From Litoditis marina (lineage: Eukaryota; Nematoda; Chromadorea; Rhabditida; Rhabditidae), in NCBI GenBank assembly GCA_964036275.1, contig OZ038435.1:1798001-1862000 (forward strand): DNA of 64,000 bases, read 5' to 3'. Position numbers and translations under genes: made by a program. The notes below the pieces were generated by a model, which searched no databases, was not told where the DNA came from, and saw only the letters and a list, made by a program, of their open reading frames with translations. Below, in pieces: positions 25,725-35,216 of the stretch (within the stretch, counting starts at the first letter, position 1; every line of letters starts with the position of its first letter).

Positions 25725-26155
25725 CTAAGCGATACAGCGACGAGTCTCAGTCAAACTTGGAGCCGAGCACGGGGACATTACGTGAACAGCTTTGCCTACG
25801 GGGTACTTCTCAAAGACACCGTCCAATGGAATCTGGAAAATGGGAAAAGATAGGTGAGAAACATCTATACAAGAGAAGACAGGCGGTCTGTTAAAGAAAC
25901 GTTTGTGAGGACTGAACTAGATCACTGAAACTGTCTACCACGCAGAAAACCCTGGTAAATGTCAAGAATCAAAAGTTTGAGAACAGGAGTCGTCAAAAAC
26001 ACGCCCTTAAATCCTTCCGGAACGGTCCAAAACTCGAAACGGACTCGTACCATCAATTAGGTATAACCATTACCTTAGTTTCTCGCGTGAAGTGCAGGTG
26101 ACCGGCTACATCCAGCGGAAGCGCGGACCAGAAGTGCACGACAGAGCACCAGCCC
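25725..26155 (-). pseudogene. Gene fragment, last two exons, possibly an S1-like domain
   Basis: Exon 26,074-26,155 (acceptor TTGTTGTAG, donor GTAATGG) joins in phase to exon 25,725-25,832 (acceptor TTTTCCAG, stop TAG). The peptide includes DVAGHLHFTRETK followed by IPLDGVFEKYPVGKAVHVMS and ends TETRRCIA. The pattern G-x-(L/V)-H-(F/I)-T ... P-L ... F-x-K-Y-x-V-G-K-x-V-x-V resembles an S1 RNA-binding repeat, as in Rrp5/PDCD11-like proteins. That is a guess from pattern only. No upstream exons joined, and the flanks are repeats, so it is probably a remnant. It could also be the 3' end of an unrelated gene. Confidence 0.35.
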
Positions 26156-26554
26156 CTACAACAATGGAACCATACACCAGTAAGAATATTCGACGAATGA
26201 GATTTTTTCCGTTTTTTTTTTGAGGAAGTCCAATAAAGGGTTTCAAATAGACCTCATGAAAGTGTAACATGGTGTTACTATAAATACGATAGAATGAAGA
26301 ATCCAACTCACTCTGTTAAATTCTTATTCACTTCAAAACGCGAAAGATTAAGACGACAGTCCACAGTCTTTATTGGAGACGAGAGAAGTACTGCCGAAAT
26401 GGAACCAACATGTCACCTGAAATTGATAGTTTACTGTTATACCCACCAAAACTTCTGCATAGAAAACCATTTGCAAACTACTCCACTGTTTCAAACATAG
26501 GTTCTACTCTGCTCTAGCGAGGCACACAGAAACTCACTACAAATCTGGCGACCA
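26156..26554. other. No gene resolved
   Basis: The minus strand shows possible coding around 26,300-26,430 (LLSSPIKTVDCRLNLSRFE) behind a CAATTTCAG acceptor, but its frame has an upstream TGA. It may be a further broken exon of the fragment at 25,725-26,155. Confidence 0.3.
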
Positions 26555-28484
26555 TACCAAGATATTGCATCGTTATTCACCTATTCTTGCTCGCTTTATG
26601 GTACAGCAAAATATGAAGAACCCAGATATCGACGCGTGAATAATCATATAAACACCAACCTCCGGAACACAGAAGACCTCCGGTAGCAGGTACAGTAGAC
26701 CACGCCAGAAGGCCTGAGCAGCGGACCTTGCTGAAAAGGGAGAATACAAACCATTCATAATCTGTTCCAAGTATACTGATCAATCCTATAGAAATGAAAT
26801 TGGGATGAAAACCAAAATGGTAGTTTCGAAAAACTTCGTTAACTGGTGAAAAGAATTGAATAGGAAATCCAAGAAGTTCCCTCCAAATAGGACCCATCTT
26901 TCAAGTGGATAAGCCTGACCGTAGGTCTATCAAGACAAAAACTATACAAAACCATAAACCAACCATGTGGGTGTATGTGCGAGGGGCGGGTCTGGCCAAA
27001 TGGCGGCTAGTCGGGAGCGAGAAGTACGGCGGTACGACCAGGTCGGGACAACCGGGGCAGAGTTGCGACTGCAAACAGTAAAGAATAGAAAAATTGAAGA
27101 AAAGCTAGATAGTCAGAGTACTTTATAAAGCTTTGTAATGTGTTTTGTAATGTGAAATATGCGCAATTAGAAAGAAAACCAAAATGAGTGAAGAGCTTTA
27201 CGATTCAACTTCACAGTCACAGGTCACAGCTGAATAAAACACATTAGAAAGACAGTATGAAAACGTGTTTGCCCAGTGCTTCAAATGTGGAATATTAGAA
27301 AGAAAAGAATTTCTAGTTGTACCGGTGTCAAACATGAGTAGGAGAAAGAGAACGAGAAAGAGAAAGAAAGAGAGAGAGAGAGAAGAGAGGAGCGGAGAGG
27401 AAAAGCGGAGTGATAACGTTTGGTTATTTAGGGAAGAAAATTAATGAAAGTATGAATGATAGAAATCAGAGTCAGTAAAAATCAGAAAGAGTTCATTTCA
27501 TTTATTTAGAAGTGCTCAGGAGAGAAAAGATGTTTCTGTGTCGAATGAGGAATAAACCCATAGTTCCTTCGTACAACGACTTTTTGGCGCGCAATTTGTT
27601 GTTTGTTTGACCCCTTATCTATAGTTACCATTGGGAAACTTGCGCAGACCGTGGGAACCAACAATTTGGGTGTACTCTGACTATCAAAAGCGAATTGTAG
27701 CAGTTTAGGGCTATAATTAGTGTAAATCAAATTATACAACTACGAGAAAAACAGGTAGAGACACAAAGTCAGGTAGATCTTTTGGAAAAAGAATATGTGG
27801 GACAGTTATGTGTTCCCCTGTTTTGTTGTTGTTTATTGATAGATGATAGCATTTTTCCCGTTGGGGTAAGTTGCCTGACTGGAGTGGTGGGAAATACCCG
27901 ATTCGCGTGTACTCGATAAGTCAAAAGGGTTCCAAACAACTTTGTTCAAACGTTGATAGAATAGCCAGAGAAATGAGACGTGAGTTATCGCCTATTTTCG
28001 ATGCGAAATATTGAGAGACAGGGAAAGCTAAGTTCGCTAAAGAATCATTGTAAACTTAGAGAAATAAAGAACCACAGAGAGCAAGTTTTCCGATTTTCGC
28101 AGGTTCTCAGCTGAAATTGTTTTGTGAAAGTCGAAAAGAAGTATATAGCTGAAGTAGTTTACAGCTGAAAAAAACAATATCAATTCAAAACTGTGGTGAA
28201 AAGCATCACGGTGGTTTTCGTTTTCGCTGTGTGAGTTTCCACATCTAGAAAACTGTATTTTTGAAGAAAAAGATAGCTGAGTTCAATTCATCTTTTGTCA
28301 TGATCAGAAATATGTTCACTGAGCAGAAATATTATGAAAAATTCCGAAATACTATGCATTAAATGTTGCAAAAAGAATGCATATACAATGATCACAATCG
28401 TTACTGTCACGCCAGAAGGCCTAAGCAGCGGACCTTGCTTAAAAGGGACAATACAAGCCATTTATACTCTGTTCCAAGCACACT
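26555..28484 (+). repeat. Macro-repeat unit C, compact form
   Basis: Starts in ACCATACCAAGATATTGCATCG, homologous to the entry flank at 14,911 but without a preceding 151-bp satellite. The unit proper runs from CACGCCAGAAGGCCTGAGCAG at 26,702 to 28,409 (about 1.7 kb), and the next unit start follows at 28,410. It keeps both positions where A and B have expanded: the AAGTGCTCAGGAG site without any 156-bp units, and one single 94-bp unit. This is the best available picture of the unexpanded state. Confidence 0.8.
28010..28103 (+). repeat. Single-copy progenitor form of the 94-bp satellite
   Basis: ATTGAGAGACAGGGAAAGC ... GATTTTCGCAGG spans exactly 94 bp and is flanked on both sides by the sequences that flank the 37-unit array in A (GATGCGAAAT before, TTCTCAGCT after). 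In A the first unit carries the same GAGACAGGG variant and the last carries the same TTCGCAGG end. Confidence 0.9.
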
Positions 28485-28958
28485 TACATAATCAAAACAC
28501 ATTATCGCAACCTTACGAATAAGACTTATCACAAACCTAATAGTGGTATTCTACGCACACGTATCAGCAATCAACTTGCGTAAGTCCTGCGTAGCGTTCT
28601 AAACGCCTTCTCTTCTGCTGGCGAGATAGAATCAATTAGGTAGTTTGCTGAAATAGAATCAATTGGCGAGATAGAATCAATTAGGTAGTTGCTGAAAATG
28701 CCAATCCGGATGATCTCTTCACAAAACATATCTTCATTACAACGACTCTTTCAAGATAACTATTGTCCCACAAATCATTTGGTTCAATCGCCGTCGTCCA
28801 GCACTGTCAAATTGCATGTAATATTATGAGCGCGTAACAGGGTAACCATACCCTTTTTCTTCTCAACTTTTCTCTCAATTTACTCCATTGGAGTGCCACA
28901 TACTATGTGGAAGTCACGTGTTAAATCACGAATAAATCTATTCTATTCTATTCTATTC
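28485..28958 (+). mobile_element. Chimeric retro-insertion
   Basis: The sequence GCACACT..GATCAATCC, continuous at 45,970-45,985, is split here by 474 bp. The insert's first part (about 28,491-28,653) copies the unique stretch at 30,235-30,394. It then repeats a short GAGATAGAATCAATT piece. Its last part (28,766-28,958) is the (TTCTA)n-tailed retroelement end also found at 25,146. CACT at both edges may be a short target duplication. The insert looks like a template-switched retrocopy. Confidence 0.6.
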
Positions 28959-29591
28959 ACTGATCAATCCTATAGAAATGGAATTGGGATAAAAACCAAA
29001 GTGGTAGTTTTGAAAAACCTCGTTAACTGGTGAAAAGACGTGTGTTTGAATAGGAAATCCAAGAAATTCACTCCAAATAGAACCCAATTTTCAAGTTGAA
29101 AAGCATGACCGTAGGTTTACCAAGACAAAAACTATACAAAACCATAAACCAACCATGTGGGTATATGTGCGGGAGGCGGGTCTGGCCAGATGGCGGCTTG
29201 TCGGGAGAGAGAAGTATGACAGAACATTCTCGCGTGATGTCTCCTTTGAACGACAATGTAGCTGATGGGAGGGCGGTAGTCGGGCGACACAATCATGCAC
29301 GCACAACAAATGCTTTAAAAGTGTTTTCAGTGTTTTTTCATGTTTTCTAATTTGTCTCAGTTTGTTCTATATTAAAATGGAGAACATGCTAAGCATGTGC
29401 AATCTAAATAGAAATTGCCTGTTGCTATTTTTTCTGTTTGTAGTTTGATCCAGTTCTCGCCAGGCGACGTTCGTAAACAGAATAGTGAGATTAAAGTTGT
29501 AGATGAAAAAAAGATGAATGTTGGAAAAGATGAATACAAAAATTTCTTACAGTTTTCGTAATATGATCCCCAAAAATGAAGCTATGTTTAC
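28959..29591 (+). repeat. Macro-repeat remnant joining the Argonaute segment
   Basis: Starts GATCAATCCTATAGAAATGG and follows A/B/C up to about 29,215 (CTTGTCGGGAGAGAGAAGTA), then diverges. The same run is present at 45,977-46,557, minus about 50 bp. No gene seen. Confidence 0.7.
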
Positions 29592-30019
29592 CTGAATTTC
29601 CTAGCGCAGAACTTCAGCGAACTATTCCTCAGAAACCCCATCACGGTACACGATAATACGGGTCGGTTTCTGACCAGTGTGTCTGGGATGTATTACATTA
29701 TTTAACATTCATCTTTATTGTATTTCAATTGAACTTTTGTCAATTTCAATGTCAGTTTCGAGCAAATTTGCTCGAGCTGTGTCATTCAGACGGTTTCCAA
29801 AGCTATGCACATATGAAAAAGCAAGAGTATAGTTTTGTAATAACAACGGATCAAAACACTTATAAGAATCAATGTTGAATATTCTGATGCGTACCTGTAG
29901 GAGGATAAGAGTCTCTCGCGGATAGCATCCGGAAGGCAGACGAACGACTCGCGACAGTTGCGCTGCACCTTGACACTCGCTCCGTACATTTTAGCAAGGA
30001 GATCGATGTTGACAACCAT
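29592..30019 (-). pseudogene. Argonaute PIWI-domain fragment, copy 1
   Basis: Two exons: 29,895-30,019 (acceptor TTTCAATTTAG, donor GTACGC) and 29,592-29,682 (acceptor CATCCCAG, donor GTAAAC), joining in phase. The peptide reads MVVNIDLLAKMYGASVKVQ, then LPDAIRERLLSSYR, then HTGQKPTRIIVYRDGVSE. K-P-T-R-I-I-x-Y-R-D-G-V-S-E is the hallmark of the Argonaute PIWI domain, which in active proteins cleaves or binds RNA targets using guide small RNAs. The frame then has TAG twice (after DGVSEE and after FAEVLR). No exons for PAZ, MID or the rest of PIWI are visible on either side, so only about 70 codons survive. The second stop is shared with copy 2, so the lesion predates the duplication. Confidence 0.8.
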
Positions 30020-30129
30020 CTAAATTGAAATTGTTTATTATTCGAGAAATTTTTGAAAACCAATTGAGTGGGCTCCAAGCGCATTGTAGTTGGGCAGAAC
30101 TACACAAACTTCAAATACATTGCTTTGTA

Positions 30130-30197
30130 CCTCCCGTAGCGCAGTGGTTAGCACCCTGCTTCGGACTTTTGCTGGCAGGTTCGATTCCGGCGAGGGA
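30130..30197 (+). tRNA. tRNA-like sequence (probable pseudogene or SINE-like), copy 1
   Basis: Shows a good internal A box (TAGCGCAGTGGTTAGCA) and B box (GGTTCGATTCC) with a pairable T arm (GCAGG/CCGGC). The acceptor stem pairs poorly and the anticodon arm cannot be folded convincingly, so I assign no amino acid. It is 1 bp shorter than copy 2. Confidence 0.45.
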
Positions 30198-30470
30198 AAT
30201 TTTAGTAATTCGGCACCCCCTATAAAACACATGGAATCAAAACAAATTATCGCAACCTTACGAATAAGACTTATCACAAACCTAATAGTGGTATTCTACG
30301 CACACGTATCAGCAATCAACTTGCGTAAGTCCTGCGTAGCGTTCTAAACGCCTTCTCTTCTGCTGGCGAGATAGAATCAATTAGGTAGTTTGCTGTCTAT
30401 GATAATAAAACAAACCCTAAACAAACATACTACTGCTAGACAACAAACTGTACTATTGCAGTGTGCTAGA

Positions 30471-30596
30471 AGTGAATTCAATAGTGACGTAAAGTTAGCA
30501 TTCTAATGAGGAATCGTACAATTGGTCATTGCACTTTTCTGAGTTCTGCTGTGTTCAACCTGTATGACAAACTGTGCAATTGACTAACAGTATACT
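30471..30596 (+). repeat. Dispersed repeat, GTAAAGTTAGCATTCTA family
   Basis: Core GACGTAAAGTTAGCATTCTA ... TTTCTGAGTTCTGCTGTGTT ... AATTGACTAACAGTATAC. Related copies lie at about 3646-3756, 35,297-35,412, 36,048-36,160, 47,443-47,560 and 50,358-50,470. Confidence 0.75.
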
Positions 30597-30770
30597 TTTC
30601 CATTCACACAGAGTACAAGCGAGAGGCTGTTTACAGGTTTCGAGTAACCTTTGTTCATCTGATCGAGTTGTTTCTCATTCATTTTCTCTGGTTGCAGTGG
30701 ACCAGTCGGTTAGTTTCAAGATTTGCTCCACTTGTTTTTAGTATTCTAACCATCTCCTTGTCGTCATTCT

Positions 30771-31010
30771 GTGGCCGTATTTTGTAAGATAAAGTAGCCA
30801 TGTAAGTTGCATGAGCAAATTTTCAATCGCTAATATCTGACTCAGCTTTTGATAGTCCTTATGTATTTTGTTTGTTCTCAAAGGAACCATTTACTTCTTC
30901 GAAAGTGAGCGAAGGAATGTTGTACCAAGAGTAGCAGCAGTGAATAACTTTCCATCTAAAATTTGCTCATGTAACTTACCTGGCTACTTGGGCTTACAAA
31001 ATACGGCCAC
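30771..31010. mobile_element. MITE-like element with about 55-bp inverted ends
   Basis: Left end GTGGCCGTATTTTGTAAG ... CATGAGCAAATTTT; the right end (30,957-31,010) is its inverted counterpart, closing TTACAAAATACGGCCAC. Total about 240 bp. The duplicate lies at 47,732-47,971. Confidence 0.75.
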
Positions 31011-31036
31011 TCGGCTCTGTGGCCGTATTCATGGAC

Positions 31037-31175
31037 ACCCCGGCATCTTCACCCCAACCTGCGTCTCCTCAAACATATGCTATTTCTCTGCTCTCACATC
31101 CCGCTGGAATACGAGTGGCGCGAAATAGTGAGGCTGAGCGAGAGACGCAGGTTGGCATGAAATGCCGGAATGGTC
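31037..31175. repeat. Inverted-repeat element, GCGTCTC/GAGACGC family
   Basis: Begins CCGGCATCTTCACCCCAACC and ends GGTTGGCATGAAATGCCGG, with CTGCGTCTC facing GAGACGCAG. Related sequences at 48,000-48,145, about 32,415-32,570, 60,985-61,115 and a part at 2810-2850. Confidence 0.65.
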
Positions 31176-31406
31176 TGGCATACTCCTGGGCTCCGTTTAC
31201 ATACTGTATCGTAGTTTTTCAGTTACAATTAGGCACTCTCTTGCAACTGGTTTTTTTATTTTCTCCAAAACGGAAGTTTCCAAGCTGTATTTGCTGAGAA
31301 ATAGTATGGATAGAGAAACATGCTGAATCGGAGGGAGTTCCAGATGAAGTTACATTTATTGCAGTTTTTGGATTCACTATTTGTGTTCATTTGTTGCTAA
31401 TAGTAT

Positions 31407-31415
31407 TGTTTTTAG
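31407..31415 (+). promoter_or_regulatory. Likely spliced-leader (trans-splice) acceptor
   Basis: TTGTTTTTAG stands 24 bases before the ATG of the small lysine-rich gene with no upstream donor or exon that would pair with it. This is the usual context of an SL1 acceptor in nematodes. Copy 2 has TTTTTAAG at the same place. Confidence 0.5.
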
Positions 31416-31439
31416 GACTAACCTTCTCGCTCTGGACCG

Positions 31440-33813
31440 ATGTGCAAAGCCAAGAAAGTTGCCTCAGTTCCCCCGAAACAAACAGATACTGTAAGTTAGC
31501 TTGTACTTCTCGATTTTCTGAGGATCTACTGTTAAGCAGGACATTAATCAGTATATGAATTCAGAGCAACATCTAGTAGTTACACATAAGTTGTGCAAAC
31601 CTTTATTTGCACGATATCTCCACTCGAGAATCTTGAATCGATGTTTTCAGAGAGAAAACTTAACAAAACCGTTAATAGTGAATTCAGTAAACGGGAACAT
31701 TGACTTTTTACCCCCCACCTTTCTAAATTTGTATTGCGTTTGGGGAATTGTAGTTTGACCCCCCCCCCCCACCGGGGGGTTATAATTCAATTTATCACCT
31801 GCAATACAAAAGTTTGAGGGTGGGGGGTAAAAAGTAAACATTTTCGGTATTGAAGTTCAGCCCCCCACTCGTTGAAGTTTGACCCCCCCCCCCCCCCACC
31901 ATTGAAGTTCTACCCCCCGCCGACCCAAGTGGGGAGTAAATAGTAAATGTCGAAGTTGAATTTTGCCCCTCCCCCTCTCCTAGATTTTCAGGTTTTAGCT
32001 TGGGTGGGGGGTTGAAGTGCTACGGGGGGGACTCAACTAAAGTGGGGGCGATACTTCAATTTTCCCCATTAAACTATCTATTTTGAATTATTTCAGAAAA
32101 AAAGTTGTATAGTGGAGCGGGGGGGGGGGGGGCAATAATACAATGTTCCCGTAGTTTGAAAAGTTCGCGTAATTTGACTCTCTCACTAACACCACTCTGC
32201 AACTTTCTTATATCACATCTCTAACTCTCACTCACACCATAGGCCGTAGGCAAGAAACATCCCGGACCGGGTCGGGATGTTATCCCAACCTCAATCGGCC
32301 GAATAGCCTAATCGAGCTCGGGATAACATCCCAAACCGGCCCGGGATGTTTCATACATACGGCCTCATAACCTAACTTATCACGGTGACTTGACTTGACC
32401 GTCGTACGTATGCTGGAACATCCCGATAGCTTCATTCCAATATACGTCTCGCGCTTAATCTCCTATATCTCCTATCTTATATCTCTTATATCTTATATCT
32501 CGGCTGAATTAAGGAGCAGAGAATTAGCGTATGTTTGAGGAGACGTAGGTTGGGATTGGTAGGACGGGAAGTACGTGACTACCAACTTATAACAAAAGTA
32601 GAAAGAACTCTTTTGATTCCAGGGTCAGAAGCCAAATTCGACTCCTTCTCTAACCGCAGTGAGCGTACCACAGGCGCGCGCACCTACCACTAAAGTGAGT
32701 TATTGATTTTGTGAAATTGAGAATGGATAGGATGTCGTGTACGGGAACTATTGTACTATTCCCCCCCCCTCGCTTTCTGGGGTGAGTAAAAAACTTGAAA
32801 ACTCAAAATTGTGCTTGAATTTCAACTTGTTTTGATCACGATCTCATCAAACAGTTCCGCTTCCCTTTTTATAGTGTGAGGAAACTGTGAAACGTCGAAA
32901 ACTTAAAGATATATAATTTTGTTCATTTTCAGTCCAAGGAATCCGGGCGTCAGAACGTGAGTGAATATGTTACAAACTTTGAAAAGGTTCATAATATCAA
33001 TACACTTTCTGGAATATATTCCGGTACGAGAATCAATAACAATAAAAATTTTGAACTTCTTTTTCATGAAAACACTAAACTTTATAGTTTGTTCTATTAC
33101 CGTGACTTCATTTCTTCCTTTATAAACTTTGTAACTTCTCTTAATTTATTTTTTAACTTCATAATTTTGCCCTAATTTAATTTCAAGTCGAGAGTCCGGA
33201 GTGAGGACGACACACTACGAAATGTGCCGGATACCATGCCAGAGTATGATGGGGAAGAGGTATGCAAATTATGGATTTTTTCGTAGGAAAAAAACTATAA
33301 ATAAACAATGATTGTAACCGAGGGTTTGCTCTATCCTGTGCGAGTGTACACGGTGTACGGGTCTAATTTGCTGTATTTGTAGTTTGATCCCTTCGCTCTC
33401 TAGTGGAATTGCTAAATCAGTAAATCAGAGTGCGTACAAGGATTTAACTACAACGAAGATTTTTCTTGCCCGCAGCCAAACGGTTTGCCATTTTTGTAGG
33501 ACCCTCGATGAGATAGTGTACTCACACTCAGTGACCTCTGCTGTCCCGATTTTGTAGCTTGACAACCATAGAAGATCAACGCAACCAATGGCATGGCGTA
33601 GTCGAGTATGGATTTGTATAATAATTTCACACTTCCTAGTTTTTCTTATAACTTAATGCCGTTTTCTGTCTTGTTGAAAAACTGAAATGTTTCTTGACCA
33701 ACCGTTTTCTCCAGGAGCTGATCAAGCAAGCCATGAAAAAGGACAAAGCAGAAAAGGACAAAAGTGCGAAAAAGGGAGCAGATAAGGAAAAGGAAAAGGC
33801 AGAGACCAAATGA
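31440..33813 (+). CDS. Small lysine-rich protein, copy 1 (105 aa)
   Basis: Five exons, all in phase 0: 31,440-31,490, 32,623-32,694, 32,933-32,956, 33,188-33,259 and 33,715-33,813 (stop TGA). Donors GTAAGT, GTGAGT, GTGAGT and GTATGC; acceptors TTCCAG, TTTTCAG, TTTCAAG and CTCCAG. The protein starts MCKAKKVASVPPKQ, has a Ser/Thr/Pro-rich middle, an acidic piece SEDDTLRNVPDTMPEYDGEE, and a charged, helix-prone, lysine-rich tail (IKQAMKKDKAEKDKSAKKG). There is no signal peptide or membrane segment, so it is probably intracellular or nuclear. I do not recognise the family. Intron 1 (1.1 kb) is filled with a C/G-tract insertion and a hairpin element. The consistent phase and consensus splice sites argue that it is real. 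Confidence 0.65.
31693..32069. mobile_element. C/G-tract-rich insertion in intron 1
   Basis: About 377 bp with many C runs (up to 15) and G runs. It is absent from the duplicate, where CAGTAAACTATC is continuous near 48,684. TAAAC flanks both ends (31,688-31,692 and 32,070-32,074) as a likely 5-bp target duplication. Confidence 0.65.
32242..32365. mobile_element. Hairpin-forming MITE-like repeat, copy 1
   Basis: Arms GAAACATCCCGGACCGGGTC ... and ... CCGGCCCGGGATGTTTC are near-perfect inverted copies with GGGATGTTATCCC/GGGATAACATCCC nested inside. GGCCGTA..TACGGCC closes the ends. Copy 2 at 48,854-48,975. Confidence 0.75.
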
Positions 33814-34660
33814 GATACACGTGTCAAATTATGTGAAACTAATAGAGAACAAACAATTATCCTTCTTGAAATGAACTTTGCAGCATATGTTTTCATTTGA
33901 ATGTTTTCGATTGATTCACGAGCATCGCAAATTCAAAAATTTTGTCTATGGGAAAACAATCGACTTAGCAAGCATCATCAATCAACAATGAAAAAACAAC
34001 AAAAAATGTTACACATGTGTTTGTTTATATATTTTTCTTTCTATTGCTTGTTCACATGTAATATATCTATACTCGAAAATCTCTTCTCGTACCTATGTCG
34101 TGTTTCATTCGTTCCGTGGCGCATAAAATATAAACTACTTGGCAGTTTTCCGTCATTTTTAAGTGTATTTCTCCATTTAGTGTTGAGAACAACATTTCCC
34201 GAAAGAGTACAATAAGAAAACTTGTTCGTTCGCGCAGAAGTTAACAAGGTAACATTGAATTGACGAGAGCTATCCAAAAACAATTCAACGAATGTCTGCC
34301 TGACTAAAAACGCGCTGCTCAATCGAGATTTTCAGATAAAATGTGTTTTCCTCTTCAATTCGACTCACTTTGAGAAACGAGAGACCACATCTGTTTGAGT
34401 CCAAGTTTAAGTTGAATGAAAATAGGTAAAACTGAGTGAGAAACTGAACGAGTACCAATAATAGATGAACGAAATTCAAAATAGATTGAGTTCGATTCAA
34501 GCTTGATGAAAAACGTTTCATCACAACAATACAAAACAACAGACCATCAGATTTATTTACATTAGATTTATTTACAAACAATCAAACCTACAGTCAATAG
34601 TTTATGTGAAAAGAGCTGAGTGAAAGAGAGAGATCACAAATTCGAATCAAAGATTTCCGC
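33814..34660. other. Duplicated intergenic sequence
   Basis: Similar to 50,597-51,666 with indels. Several open frames of 60-104 codons exist but none has codon or splice support, and they are not preserved in the duplicate. Confidence 0.5.
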
Positions 34661-34912
34661 CCATTCTTCCTTTCTGTTCTTCTTGTGCTCTTCTCAGGGT
34701 CTGCTGCTACATGTTCGGCCCCTAGATGGCTCGCTCGCGAACATGTCGCCTAACTCTCTCTTAATTGCAAACATAACGCGGTCAGAGAGAACATAACGCG
34801 GTCAGAGAGAACATAACGCGGTTAGAGAGAACATAACGCGGTTAGAGAGAACATAACGCGGTTAGGCTGCCATAACCTTTCCATAAGACTCCGTGTGCGT
34901 AATGAGGCCTCT
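34661..34912 (-). pseudogene. Broken copy of phosphatase last exon
   Basis: Homologous to the last exon of the phosphatase at 51,667-51,750: ITHTES-GKVMAA, then EEHKK. It is cut by an insertion (about 34,699-34,866), the stop codon is changed (TAG to TGG) and the acceptor is TTCCATAG instead of TTTCCAG. No other phosphatase exons follow in this copy. It marks the end of the duplicated segment. Confidence 0.7.
34771..34866 (+). repeat. 20-bp tandem repeat, five units
   Basis: ACATAACGCGGTCAGAGAGA repeats at 34,771, 34,791, 34,811, 34,831 and 34,851 (C/T variant within). It lies inside the insertion that breaks the phosphatase exon copy. Confidence 0.9.
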
Positions 34913-35216
34913 ATGGAAAGTTACAATTACAGTCATAAGGAACTAGTGTTTGTTATCTCCGAAGCAACCTCATTGGTGTATCCCGCCATGGTTTTTGTAG
35001 TTTGATCACGTTGCTTCATGGTCGATATTTGTAGATTATAGTGTGTATCCATAACAACTTGGGTTTAGTCACTCTTTATGTCTTTTAACAAGTAAGTTTG
35101 TATGCAAATAATCAGCAGAATTATTCATCTTTTTTCCATAATTAAAGATGAAAACAGTAAAATCGTTCGCATATTGCAGTGGTGAAACGTATATGAACAG
35201 TTGAACAATTTTCGCG

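Noticed and set aside
31019..31297. 92-codon plus-strand open frame upstream of the small gene
   Set aside because: It lies across an inverted-repeat element and a MITE, and the copy-2 counterpart has a different reading.
33636..33896. 86-codon minus-strand open frame over the last exon of the small gene
   Set aside because: Antisense shadow of the lysine-rich plus-strand exon.
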